Under the pieces are notes generated by a model, which saw only the letters and a list, made by a program, of their open reading frames with translations, did no database searches and was not told where the DNA came from. The translations under genes were made by a program, and so were the position numbers. A DNA stretch of 64,000 nt from an uncultured Mollicutes bacterium (lineage in GTDB: Bacteria > Bacillota_I > Bacilli_A > RFN20 > CAG-826): positions 1 through 64,000 of the forward strand of contig UQCQ01000006.1 in assembly GCA_900539595.1 (NCBI GenBank), given 5' to 3'. How positions within the stretch are numbered: the first letter of the stretch is position 1; each line of letters starts with the position of its first letter. Below, piece by piece: positions 51,948-60,317 of the stretch.

Positions 51948-51959
51948 AGGAGGCCGGCC

Positions 51960-53471
51960 ATGAATTTATTCCATAAGAAACACGAAGACGGCACCGCCTA
52001 TAGCAAAGAAGAGATGCAAGCTTATCGGGCGGAGAAAGCTGCGAGAAAAGCAGAAGCGGTCCAACGGGAAAAAACGGACTGGGAAAAAGAAGAAGAGGCG
52101 AGAAAACTGCGCAACGCGAATTACTATTCGGTTTTAGCCCAGGCGAAAAAAGAAAAGAAGGAAGAACATGTAGCCCCTGAAAACGCATTTCTATCCTGCT
52201 GCCATATCAACAAAATCTATGCCAACCGCGTTCAAGCCGTGTCGGATTTTAATCTTGACGTCAAAGAAGGGGAATTCCTTGTTTTAGTCGGCCCATCGGG
52301 ATGCGGCAAATCCACGACGTTACGCATGATCGCGGGACTAGAAGACATCACTAGCGGCGAGCTCTTTATCGATGGGCGTTACGTCAACAAGGTAGAACCC
52401 AAGAAGAGACGGGTGGCGATGGTTTTCCAATCTTATGCCCTTTACCCCCATATGAGCGTCTATGAAAACATGGCGTTCGGTTTAGAGGGAACGAAAGAAG
52501 AAAGAATGGGCGAAGACGGAAAAATGCACGAGGTGCGTCTATCGAAATCCGAAATCCATGATCGCGTCCAGAAAGCCTCGGAAGCCCTTCAAATCGTCGA
52601 ATACCTTGATCGTAAACCCACCCAACTTTCCGGTGGACAATGTCAACGCGTCGCTTTAGGAAGGGCGTATGTGCGGAATGCGAAAATCTTCCTTTTGGAT
52701 GAGCCTTTGTCCAACTTGGATGCCAAACTTCGCGTTCAGATGCGTAGCGAACTCGTCCGTCTTCATCAAAATCTTTCCAACACGATGGTTTATGTGACCC
52801 ACGACCAAACGGAAGCCATGACGATGGCGGACCGTATCGTGGTCATGAAATTAGGACAAATCCAGCAAATTGGAACCCCGCGACAAATTTATGATCATCC
52901 TGCAAACGTATTCGTGGCTACCTTTATCGGCAACCCGTCCATGAACATTATCAAGGCCCATTACCAGGATGGCGTTCTTTCCATTGGAGATTTTGTTTAC
53001 CCCCTTACGGAAGAACAAATCCAACTTCATGATCAGTTCTATCAAACTCGCCTTGAAGAAAAGAAGAAACAACGTGATGCGATTGCCTCGAACCTCGCGG
53101 AATTAGTGGATAGCAAATCCAAAATATCTAAGCATTCTTTGGAAGTGAGCTTAGCCGCGTTAGAAGAAGACATCCACCATTCCGAAAGCGTGCTAGAAAG
53201 CAAAGAACACGATATCTATTTTGGCATTCGCCCGGAGGATATTGGGTACCACGTGGAAGAAAAAGACGGGAAGCATCTATTGGAAATGACCGCCCAAACT
53301 TCCGAATTGCTGGGAGCGGATTATATCCTTCATTTCCTGTGGAACGGGAATAAGGTGGAAGCAAAATGCCCCGCGGATCGGAAAATGCAATCGGGCAGCA
53401 AAATCCAAGTCCGGTTCAAAGAATCCAAAATTCACCTCTTTGACGATAAAAGCGAAGATGCCATTTTCTAA
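51960..53471 (+). CDS. Sugar ABC transporter ATPase (MsmX/UgpC type) with long N-terminal extension
   Basis: 503 residues against about 370 usual. A highly charged about 75-residue extension (EEMQAYRAEKAARKAEAVQ) precedes the ATPase. Walker A GPSGCGKST is at about 111-119, signature LSGGQCQR, Walker B IFLLDEPLSNLDAKL. The C-terminal regulatory domain carries an extra coiled-coil-like stretch (about 355-415, FYQTRLEEKKKQRDAIASNLAELVDSKSKIS). The presence of a dedicated ATPase in the operon is unusual, since many Firmicutes share one MsmX. It powers the permease pair at 41826-43779. Confidence 0.9.
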   Translation: MNLFHKKHEDGTAYSKEEMQAYRAEKAARKAEAVQREKTDWEKEEEARKLRNANYYSVLAQAKKEKKEEHVAPENAFLSCCHINKIYANRVQAVSDFNLDVKEGEFLVLVGPSGCGKSTTLRMIAGLEDITSGELFIDGRYVNKVEPKKRRVAMVFQSYALYPHMSVYENMAFGLEGTKEERMGEDGKMHEVRLSKSEIHDRVQKASEALQIVEYLDRKPTQLSGGQCQRVALGRAYVRNAKIFLLDEPLSNLDAKLRVQMRSELVRLHQNLSNTMVYVTHDQTEAMTMADRIVVMKLGQIQQIGTPRQIYDHPANVFVATFIGNPSMNIIKAHYQDGVLSIGDFVYPLTEEQIQLHDQFYQTRLEEKKKQRDAIASNLAELVDSKSKISKHSLEVSLAALEEDIHHSESVLESKEHDIYFGIRPEDIGYHVEEKDGKHLLEMTAQTSELLGADYILHFLWNGNKVEAKCPADRKMQSGSKIQVRFKESKIHLFDDKSEDAIF

Positions 53472-53486
53472 CGGGCTTTTCTTTGG

Positions 53487-54785
53487 TTATTTGATTCGCA
53501 AAGAAACGATTTCGTCTTTTTGAACATCGAAGGAATAGTTTTGGTTTTTCCACGAAAAGCAAAGATGGTTTTCTTTGCTTTTTTCGTTAAATGCGACGAA
53601 AGATAAACTTCCATCAGGATTCATAGCTGCAACACACAAAAGACCCTTCTCCGATTTGACGGGGATCATAGAACAACCGGGGTCTAAAAAAGCGCTGAGG
53701 TGTTTAATCGCGTAATAAGAGGGGTTGATTTTGATGGCATCCCCATTTCGCATTAAAGGGGCTTCGCAATAATTGCCCACGTGATTAGGGCCGCCTTTTT
53801 CGTCTAGCAAGACATTCCAATCCACGAACCCATTGCTGCCATATTGGAGGTCCAAAAGATAATTCCTTGCATAACGAAGCGCGCTGGCCCATATGGCTTT
53901 CTCATTATTTAAATATCCTTTGGGTAAATTCAAAATCTCGATGCACCCTTCCGTGAATAGATATTCTTTGGACGGATATTTCTCCCGACATCTAGCGATT
54001 TCCTTGTTTTTATCCCCGTCATACCAGTGATAAGCAACCCCATAAGTGGCTTGCTCCACTGCAGGGTCTTTGAATAGGTTTTGGATTCGCCGAAACATAA
54101 CGTCCCGGTTATGGTCCCATACATAGAGGTGGGTAGAAGGAAGCAGTTCGTGTAGCAAAAGCACCATACGTCCCTCCTCTTTTTCGTCAAAACGACAAGA
54201 TTCCCACGTCTGGGTTGCTTCGGGCTCATTTTGAATCGTTAAGGCGGAGATGGGATAGCCTAGTTTTTCCATTTCCTGGCAGTAATGAGCGATATAGTCC
54301 GCATGTTTTTCGTAACAATCGGATTTTAATTTTCCCCCGTGACATTTATCGTTATTGGTTTTCCATTTGGCTAAAGGAGACCAGCAACTGGCAAGGAGAC
54401 TTAATCTCTTTTTGCAAAAGGCGTCGCGAAGGAAAGGAAGGATATGCTGCTTATCATAAGCAAGATCAAAGTCGCTTAAATCATCCTTGGAACTGTAATC
54501 ATAAAGGACGGGGGAAAAGTCACAACTTCCGATGGTGAGCCTTCCTAGGTTGTAATGAAGCCCGTCTTCTCCGTAAAGAAGATCGATGACCTTTTGCTTG
54601 TTCTCGTTGCTCAGGGATTCATAGACGGCCGCGCTAGAAGCGGTGATGGCTCCACCAAAACCCTTGATGGTTTGCTGGGGGTTTTTCTCGTCGATAAAGG
54701 TATTGATGGGTTCCTTGGAATCCACGTGAATTTCTTTTTCTGCAAAGCGATGGGAAAAGTCACTGAATACTGCTTTTATCTTCAT
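53487..54785 (-). CDS. Cytoplasmic GH30 glycosidase (beta-1,6-glucanase/glucosidase type)
   Basis: 432 residues, ATG at 54785 after AAAGGAG. GH30 signature parts are IKGFGGAITASSA near the N-terminus, acid/base E187 (IQNEPEA), nucleophile E279 (LFTEGCIE), and the C-terminal beta-sandwich. There is no signal peptide. Within a beta-1,3-glucan locus the natural role is removing beta-1,6-linked branches from imported laminarin fragments. GH30 also includes other beta-glycosidases. It is convergent with the transporter ATPase gene. I see no LacI-type operator before it. Confidence 0.85.
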   Translation of the reverse strand: MKIKAVFSDFSHRFAEKEIHVDSKEPINTFIDEKNPQQTIKGFGGAITASSAAVYESLSNENKQKVIDLLYGEDGLHYNLGRLTIGSCDFSPVLYDYSSKDDLSDFDLAYDKQHILPFLRDAFCKKRLSLLASCWSPLAKWKTNNDKCHGGKLKSDCYEKHADYIAHYCQEMEKLGYPISALTIQNEPEATQTWESCRFDEKEEGRMVLLLHELLPSTHLYVWDHNRDVMFRRIQNLFKDPAVEQATYGVAYHWYDGDKNKEIARCREKYPSKEYLFTEGCIEILNLPKGYLNNEKAIWASALRYARNYLLDLQYGSNGFVDWNVLLDEKGGPNHVGNYCEAPLMRNGDAIKINPSYYAIKHLSAFLDPGCSMIPVKSEKGLLCVAAMNPDGSLSFVAFNEKSKENHLCFSWKNQNYSFDVQKDEIVSLRIK

Positions 54786-54920
54786 GGAAAACGCTCCTTT
54801 GATATGGTCCTTATTTGTCTTGATAAGCTTCGCTTAAATACCGCCGTTATTTTATCATTAGAGAACGTTTGCTGGTCCAAAATTTTAAAAACCGCTGATA
54901 AAGTGTGGTGGGACCCCCTC

Positions 54921-55035
54921 AACGAAAACTCAAAACAAAATACAACGAAAACTCGAAACGAAACGCAACGAAAATTCAAAACAAAATACAACGAAAATTC
55001 AAAATGAAAAGCAACGAAAACTAAAAATAAGGTTT
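54921..55035. repeat. 23-bp tandem repeat, five units
   Basis: Units begin AACGAAAAYTCRAAAC at 54921, 54944, 54967, 54990 and 55013, each 23 bases; the last is partial. The plus strand contains almost no T except the YTC. The repeat ends 45 bases before the ATG of the DUF4143 ATPase. It resembles an iterated operator rather than a minisatellite inside a gene. The period of about two helical turns puts every unit on nearly the same face of the DNA. Confidence 0.85.
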
Positions 55036-55079
55036 TAAATATTCGATGAATTCGATATAATTCATGCAAAGGGGATTTT

Positions 55080-56360
55080 ATGTATAAAGAGCGTATTATT
55101 GATCAGGTATTAAATGATGTGACGTCCGTTTTTAATGCCGTAAATATCGTCGGTCCAAAAGGCTGTGGAAAAACCACGACTGCCAAACAAAGGGCAAAAA
55201 CCATCATTGAGTTTCAAAATGAAGAAGAAAGAGAAAACCTCTTAATGATTGCCTCCACTTCCCCTATTCAATTTTTAAAGGATCCTAAGCCTATACTTTT
55301 TGATGAATGGCAGGATGCCCCAAAAATTTGGGGCACGATTCGAAAGGATTGTGATGACCACCCCGAGGATGTTGGGTCCTATTACTTGACGGGTTCGAGT
55401 TCGGCAAAAGTTGATACGCCACACACCGGTACCCTACGTATTGCGACCATACGAATGAATCCTATGAGCCTATATGAGCTAGGGCGCTCGAATGGAGAGG
55501 TCAGCCTCCGAGAACTGTTTGCCAATCCCACCTCTTTTTCTGGATGCAAATCCAACATGAAAATCGAAGATGTTATTAATGCCATTTGCGTAGGTGGGTG
55601 GCCTAGGGCTATACAATTTGGCGATGTTCATTTGCAACAGATGATCGCCAAAGAACTTTTTAAACAAACGTATTCAGTGGATGTTTCCCGGGTAGATAAA
55701 ACCAACAGGAATCCGATGCTAGCAAAAGCAATCCTCCAGTCTTATTCCCGAAACATTTGTACTTTAGCGGAATTAAAAACAATCTACGCGGACGTCAAAA
55801 GAAACTTCAGCGTTTCCGATGCCACTATTTCCGACTATATTCGTGCCTTGTCGGATCTTTACATTGTTGAGGATATCGACGCGTGGTGTCCTGCAATTCG
55901 TAGCAAGTCCAATTTAAGAAGTGGAAAGAAACGAAATCTTGTCGACCCATCCATTGCGGTTGCCGCTTTGGGGTTGTCGCCAGAATATTTCTATCGTGAT
56001 TTCAAGACTTTGGGATTTTTATTCGAGTCGCTATGCATTCGCGATTTAAAAATCTATTCTCAACCGCAAAATGGCGTGATGTCTTATTACCATGATCGAT
56101 ATGGTTTAGAAGCAGACGGCGTTTTGCATTTAGAGGATGGGCGTTACGCGTTAATTGAATTTAAATTAGGCGGGAATGAAATTGACAAAGGCGCCGAGCA
56201 TCTTTGCGAAATAGAAAGACTGATCGAAACTTATAATGAAAAAGAAAAGCAATGCCCCCTTTTAAAGCCAACCCTAAAAATGGTTATTACGGCCACGGAA
56301 TATGGGTATCGGCGTGACGACGGGGTTCTTGTTATCCCTGTTGGCTGCTTGAAACACTAG
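55080..56360 (+). CDS. AAA ATPase with C-terminal DUF4143
   Basis: 426 residues. P-loop GPKGCGKTT (about 24-32), Walker B LFDEWQDAP, sensor LTGSSS; the middle helical region (ISDYIRALSDLYIVEDIDAW) is typical of this family. The end is the nuclease-like DUF4143 fold (FLFESLCIRDLKIYS...YHDRYGLEADGVLHLEDGRYALIEFKLGG), whose E-x-K motif suggests a nuclease-like core. The function is unknown for the whole family. It is independent of neighbours and carries its own upstream repeat array. Confidence 0.85.
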   Translation: MYKERIIDQVLNDVTSVFNAVNIVGPKGCGKTTTAKQRAKTIIEFQNEEERENLLMIASTSPIQFLKDPKPILFDEWQDAPKIWGTIRKDCDDHPEDVGSYYLTGSSSAKVDTPHTGTLRIATIRMNPMSLYELGRSNGEVSLRELFANPTSFSGCKSNMKIEDVINAICVGGWPRAIQFGDVHLQQMIAKELFKQTYSVDVSRVDKTNRNPMLAKAILQSYSRNICTLAELKTIYADVKRNFSVSDATISDYIRALSDLYIVEDIDAWCPAIRSKSNLRSGKKRNLVDPSIAVAALGLSPEYFYRDFKTLGFLFESLCIRDLKIYSQPQNGVMSYYHDRYGLEADGVLHLEDGRYALIEFKLGGNEIDKGAEHLCEIERLIETYNEKEKQCPLLKPTLKMVITATEYGYRRDDGVLVIPVGCLKH

Positions 56361-56488
56361 CCTTTCGAGGAACGGGGTTTGTTGCCCATGGTGCCGTCTA
56401 CGACAACTAAAACCCTGGGCCACGGAAGAACAAATTATCTCGACGGTAATCGAGGAATTTCTGCTTGATAAGAACGGTTTAGAATTTT

Positions 56489-56521
56489 AATTAGGTATAA
56501 ATTGGCAAAAAATACCTAATT
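56489..56521. promoter_or_regulatory. Perfect 10-bp inverted repeat before the second Fic gene
   Basis: AATTAGGTAT (56489-56498) and ATACCTAATT (56512-56521) flank 13 bases. It lies 39 bases before the Fic start in an AT-rich promoter-like stretch and is probably an operator. Confidence 0.65.
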
Positions 56522-56559
56522 GGAATTGTATTTTAAGGATTGGCCATTAGAATAAGGGC

Positions 56560-57600
56560 ATGAGATTTTTTGATTTGGAAGCGGAATGCCTACCTATTGC
56601 AGCAAAGCCAGAAGTTCAAATTTTAGTGCGTTCGATTGAGGGATATCGTGGTTCTAATGCGAACATGCCTCGACTAAAACGTCTAAATCGTTTACACGAA
56701 CAATCCAAAAGAAAGAGCACAACCTCTTCGAACGCGATTGAATCCATTCAGGTGAGCCCAAATCGTGAAAAAGAATTACTTGAGGATCATCAAAGCCCTG
56801 TTAGTTATGAAGACTATATGCTTTTTGGGTACAACAAAGCTTTGGAACTTGTCTTCAAAACCTATGCTTTCCAACGTCTGGACGAGGATTTTATTTGCAG
56901 GCTTCATCGCGTTCTCTATGAAGATTGGAATCCGGCTTTCGGCGGGGTTTACAAAAAACAACAAAATTATATTGTTTCTCAAGACGATAAGGGGAATTCC
57001 CGCGTGGTATTTGCTCCGCCCAGTCCAGAAGAAGTGCGTGGTTTGATGGGAAATTTGCTATATCAGTTCGATCTTCAAATGTCGAACCCCGTCACGGATC
57101 GATTGGTGGCGATTGCCAATTTCATTCTGCATTTCGTTTGCATTCATCCCTTTTCGGATGGAAATGGTCGCGTATCCAGGCTTTTAACGACTTTTTTGCT
57201 TTTAAAGTACGGATATGAGCTCGACTTGTATTACCCATTATCCTATTTAATCCTCCGTCATTTAGATGGCTACTATGACTCACTGTATCAAGGAGGCTTA
57301 AATTGGAACGAAGGGAAAAACGATTCCACGCCTTTCGTGGTTTACCTTTTGGGACGAATTTTAGAAGGGTATCGGAAATTGACTTACATGACCTCCATTA
57401 ACGGAATGGAAGGGACTTGTCCGGAAAAAGTGCTTAAGGCGGTGACGGATTCGGATTTGCCTATTTCTAAAGCCGATTTGGAAGAAATTTTATTTCGCTA
57501 CACCAGGAACAGCATTGAAAAGGCCCTGAAGGAATTATTGGCCCAGAAGAAAATTCGCTTAGTTCAATCGGGCCGGTACGCGAAATACTTTCGAGCCTAA
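56560..57600 (+). CDS. Fic-family protein, second copy
   Basis: 346 residues, the same length as the Fic protein at 13231 but not a recent duplicate. Complete Fic motif HPFSDGNGRVSR with catalytic H196. The N-terminal inhibitory motif reads SSNAIES with E61 at the same position as in the first protein, but the usual G/N after the Glu is Ser here. C-terminal winged helix (LPISKADLEEILFRYTRNSIEKALKELLAQKKI). Predicted AMP- or nucleotide-transferase on unknown targets. Confidence 0.9.
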   Translation: MRFFDLEAECLPIAAKPEVQILVRSIEGYRGSNANMPRLKRLNRLHEQSKRKSTTSSNAIESIQVSPNREKELLEDHQSPVSYEDYMLFGYNKALELVFKTYAFQRLDEDFICRLHRVLYEDWNPAFGGVYKKQQNYIVSQDDKGNSRVVFAPPSPEEVRGLMGNLLYQFDLQMSNPVTDRLVAIANFILHFVCIHPFSDGNGRVSRLLTTFLLLKYGYELDLYYPLSYLILRHLDGYYDSLYQGGLNWNEGKNDSTPFVVYLLGRILEGYRKLTYMTSINGMEGTCPEKVLKAVTDSDLPISKADLEEILFRYTRNSIEKALKELLAQKKIRLVQSGRYAKYFRA

Positions 57601-57630
57601 AAACCCTTCTTTTAACGAATTTTCTTATTG

Positions 57631-57660
57631 TTCCAATAAAAACACGTTTAGAATCGTATT
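57631..57660 (+). promoter_or_regulatory. ECF sigma-dependent promoter, copy 1
   Basis: TTCCAATAAAA, 12 bases, TCGTATT. The same two boxes with the same spacer length recur at 59304-59333 before the lipoprotein gene. The -10 box ends five bases before the sigma gene's ATG, so the transcript would be leaderless or nearly so. Confidence 0.7.
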
Positions 57661-57665
57661 CACTT

Positions 57666-58208
57666 ATGATGAACGAGCAGGAGAAGAAATTGCAATCGTA
57701 CCTCCCTGCCTTCCAAAAGAAGGATTTTTCCTCGTTCACCGAATTCTATGAAGAGGCCAAACGGCCCATCTTCTACAACATCTACGCCTTGACGAAATCG
57801 CGGGAGGATTCCGAAGACATCCTCCAAGCGACATTCGTCCGCTTCCTCGAAACGGTGGATGAAGTCAAATCAGGCGCCTCCATTATGGGTTACCTGATGG
57901 TCATCAGCCGCAACCTCGCTCTCGATTCCCTGAAAAAGAAGAAACACGATTACTTAACGGATGAAGATTGGGATACCCAAGGGCAGGAAGAAGACCGAAG
58001 CAGCAACCTCGACGCGGAACGACTGCTAGAGAGAATCCGGGGCATCCTGAAGGACAAAGAATTCGAAATCTTCGTCCTCCACGTGATGAACGAGATGTCG
58101 TTCCAAGAAATCGCTGAGTGGAAGAAGCGACCCCTCGGCACCATCCTCTGGTCCTATTCCAATTCGCTTAAGAAAATCAGAAAGGAGATTCCCTATGAAA
58201 CGGTTTGA
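57666..58208 (+). CDS. ECF-type RNA polymerase sigma factor
   Basis: 180 residues. Region 2 contains FYNIYALTKSREDSEDILQATFVRFLETV and WDTQG follows the helix LALDSLKKKKHD. Region 4 is LKDKEFEIFVLHVMNEMSFQEIAEWKKRPLGTILWSYSNSLKKIRKEI, which contacts the -35 box. The start is one of two adjacent ATG codons (57666 or 57669); no ribosome site lies before them, in line with the leaderless arrangement. The anti-sigma gene overlaps its end by 14 bases. Confidence 0.9.
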   Translation: MMNEQEKKLQSYLPAFQKKDFSSFTEFYEEAKRPIFYNIYALTKSREDSEDILQATFVRFLETVDEVKSGASIMGYLMVISRNLALDSLKKKKHDYLTDEDWDTQGQEEDRSSNLDAERLLERIRGILKDKEFEIFVLHVMNEMSFQEIAEWKKRPLGTILWSYSNSLKKIRKEIPYETV

Positions 58209-59289
58209 AGACGATAAGAAAATCGTAGACGCGGTTCAAGAAAATGAGAATTATCAAATCAAAACGACCGCGGATTCGATTCTTGCTGCTTATCAAAAAC
58301 GTCAGCAGGCAAGCAAACCCCATCCCTCCTTCCTGCCTAAAAAGAAGAAAACGGGCTGGTTCGTCGGCATTCCTCTTGTTGGAGCTTTAACGGCCGCCGG
58401 CATTTGCTTGGGCATCTTCCTTCGCCCCTCTTCTCCCTCTTCCCAGGTCCCCTATGCGCCGGACAATTCGCCTACGGTTCTTCGTGAACTCGTTTCTTTT
58501 GCTTCCTTTAACGGCGGCCAGTCTTCTACGTCCATTGCTCCTAAGGCCAAGAAATTAAACCTATTGTCGGAGACGGAAGACTATTTAGAACCATTGAAGA
58601 AGGCTGCATCCAAATTGGATGAGTATTTTGATTTCTTCACCTCTTGCTATGAATTCACCCCGAATGATCTGGTCATTTCCAGCGAGAAGTTAGACAAGCC
58701 GTATACCTTAAAAGACGAGTCCTATGATTACGTCAGTCATTATTCTTATTTAAATAAAGAAGTTTTCTCGTTCTATTACGGGGATTTAAGTTCTATGGAG
58801 AATCCAACGTCCTCCATCTTCTCCGGTGTATTCGTCCAGGGGGATTCCTCTTATAAGACGACGATTAAGAAAGAAGTAGAACAAAAAGGAAACGAAACTG
58901 AAGAAGAGATTTCGATGGAATTTGTGAATACTTCCTCCCTTTGGGATGTCTTCGTGGTAGAAAAGGCTAACGAGACCGAAGAAGCGGAAAGCGAGAATTC
59001 CTTCTGTTTAAAACGTTATAAAGGATTAGACGCGCTGACCCGGGAAGATCCGACCATATCGTTCACCTATGAATTTGAATGCGATGACGAAGGCGCGGAG
59101 ACTTCCTTTGAAATCCAAGTGGGTAGCAGCGAATTCTCTTTCGAAAATATTACCTATTCCCAAAACGTCTATACCTTCGACGTGGAAGTGAAGATTCCTC
59201 CTGTAGAAATCACCTTTAAAGAAGTTCATGTCTATGTAGAGGGCGCCATAAGAAATTACGTTTACGATTCCCAAAAAATAAATTTCTAA
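58195..59289 (+). CDS. Membrane anti-sigma factor, predicted
   Basis: 364 residues, starting inside the sigma gene after AGGAG. A short cytoplasmic N-terminus (about 55 residues, with an ATTADSILAAYQKRQQ-like helix) is followed by one membrane helix (GWFVGIPLVGALTAAGICLGIFL, about 58-80). A large extracytoplasmic domain of about 280 mostly beta-rich, acidic residues follows. The topology fits sigma-binding inside and signal sensing outside. There is no zinc motif (HxxxCxxC), so it is not a ZAS-type anti-sigma. Confidence 0.75.
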   Translation: MKRFEDDKKIVDAVQENENYQIKTTADSILAAYQKRQQASKPHPSFLPKKKKTGWFVGIPLVGALTAAGICLGIFLRPSSPSSQVPYAPDNSPTVLRELVSFASFNGGQSSTSIAPKAKKLNLLSETEDYLEPLKKAASKLDEYFDFFTSCYEFTPNDLVISSEKLDKPYTLKDESYDYVSHYSYLNKEVFSFYYGDLSSMENPTSSIFSGVFVQGDSSYKTTIKKEVEQKGNETEEEISMEFVNTSSLWDVFVVEKANETEEAESENSFCLKRYKGLDALTREDPTISFTYEFECDDEGAETSFEIQVGSSEFSFENITYSQNVYTFDVEVKIPPVEITFKEVHVYVEGAIRNYVYDSQKINF

Positions 59290-59303
59290 AAATTTTCCAA
59301 AAA

Positions 59304-59333
59304 TTCCAATAAAAGGTTCTCCCCGCTCGTATT
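59304..59333 (+). promoter_or_regulatory. ECF sigma-dependent promoter, copy 2
   Basis: TTCCAATAAAA, 12 bases, TCGTATT, matching copy 1 exactly in both boxes and spacer length although the spacer bases differ. Here the start codon is 33 bases further on with AAAGGAG before it, so a normal leader exists. Confidence 0.7.
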
Positions 59334-59366
59334 TATAGGTGAAAGCACCAAAAGGAGAAACCTAAA

Positions 59367-60272
59367 ATGAAAAAGAAAATTGTGCTCATGACGATGATGA
59401 CCGCCGCTGCTGCGGGGGTCATGCTTGCAGGATGCAACGGAGGAGCAACCCCTGCCGCTCAAACCCCGGAGGACACCATGGCCCTCCAAGCCGCCTCTGC
59501 CATCCAACAGGCCGCTGTTCTTGCCCCATCCGCGGGACTTCGCGCCGCCGCCCTTCCCTCGGTTGACTTCAACTTCAACCTCTCGATGGAAGGAATCCTT
59601 CCGACCCTCGATCTCTTCTTAGAGAATGGATTCCAAGTCAATTCTGAAAAGGTCGAAGGCGAATTCGAATCCAATGGAGTGACCTACCACTACCAAGAAA
59701 CCATTTCCTACACGGATACTTCTGGCAAAGAAAAGACCTACACCCTTCTTTACAACATGACCGGTTCGAAAACGGAAACCGAAGAGGATGAAACGGAAGT
59801 CACCACCAATTTTGAAGGTGTTGCAACGATCGATGAAAACACCACTTGGAAATTTAGTAGCACGATCAAAGCCGAAACCGAAGGTAAAGATAGCGAATCC
59901 AACGTCGATTTCACCCTTTGGACTGGTGAAAATTCCTACGTCGCCGTTACCCAAGAACACGAAATCGAAGAAGGCGAAGCCGAAATGGAATTCGCGTATC
60001 GCGTTGTTTCTAACGGCGTGACCGTGAATGCCTTCAAGATCGGCATCGAATCCGAAGGCGAATCCCACAAGATCGAATATGAAATCGGCGGGCTCGAATT
60101 CGAGATGGAGAAGCGCGTCGATAAAGAATCTGGCGAAACCCTTTATTGCGTCTCTCTTGAGACTGAAAACGGCAAAGAAGCCAAAGCCGCGTTCCGCAAA
60201 GTCGTTGACGAAAACGGCAACGTCTCGTACTCGCTCGTCTTCGACTACAGCAACAATAACTCCAGCAAATAA
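59367..60272 (+). CDS. Lipoprotein controlled by the ECF sigma factor
   Basis: 301 residues with lipobox VMLAGCNG. After an Ala/Pro-rich segment, the rest alternates beta-strands with acidic residues (YHYQETISYTDTSGKEKTYTLLYNMTGS and so on), much like the outer domain of the anti-sigma factor. No enzyme motif. Because it has the same promoter as the sigma gene and resembles the sensor, it may be a ligand, partner or feedback protein of the anti-sigma factor. Confidence 0.75.
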   Translation: MKKKIVLMTMMTAAAAGVMLAGCNGGATPAAQTPEDTMALQAASAIQQAAVLAPSAGLRAAALPSVDFNFNLSMEGILPTLDLFLENGFQVNSEKVEGEFESNGVTYHYQETISYTDTSGKEKTYTLLYNMTGSKTETEEDETEVTTNFEGVATIDENTTWKFSSTIKAETEGKDSESNVDFTLWTGENSYVAVTQEHEIEEGEAEMEFAYRVVSNGVTVNAFKIGIESEGESHKIEYEIGGLEFEMEKRVDKESGETLYCVSLETENGKEAKAAFRKVVDENGNVSYSLVFDYSNNNSSK

Positions 60273-60286
60273 GACCGATTCTCGGC

Positions 60287-60316
60287 AGGGGACCTCGCAT
60301 GGACGGGGTCCTTTTT
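60287..60316 (+). terminator. Terminator after the ECF lipoprotein
   Basis: GGACC (60290-60294) and GGTCC (60307-60311) with TTTTTA behind. The stem is short, but the T run is good and it lies between two convergent genes. Confidence 0.65.
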
Positions 60317-60317
60317 A

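Noticed and set aside
54921..55035. 23-bp repeats as CRISPR
   Set aside because: No unique spacers between units and no cas genes nearby.
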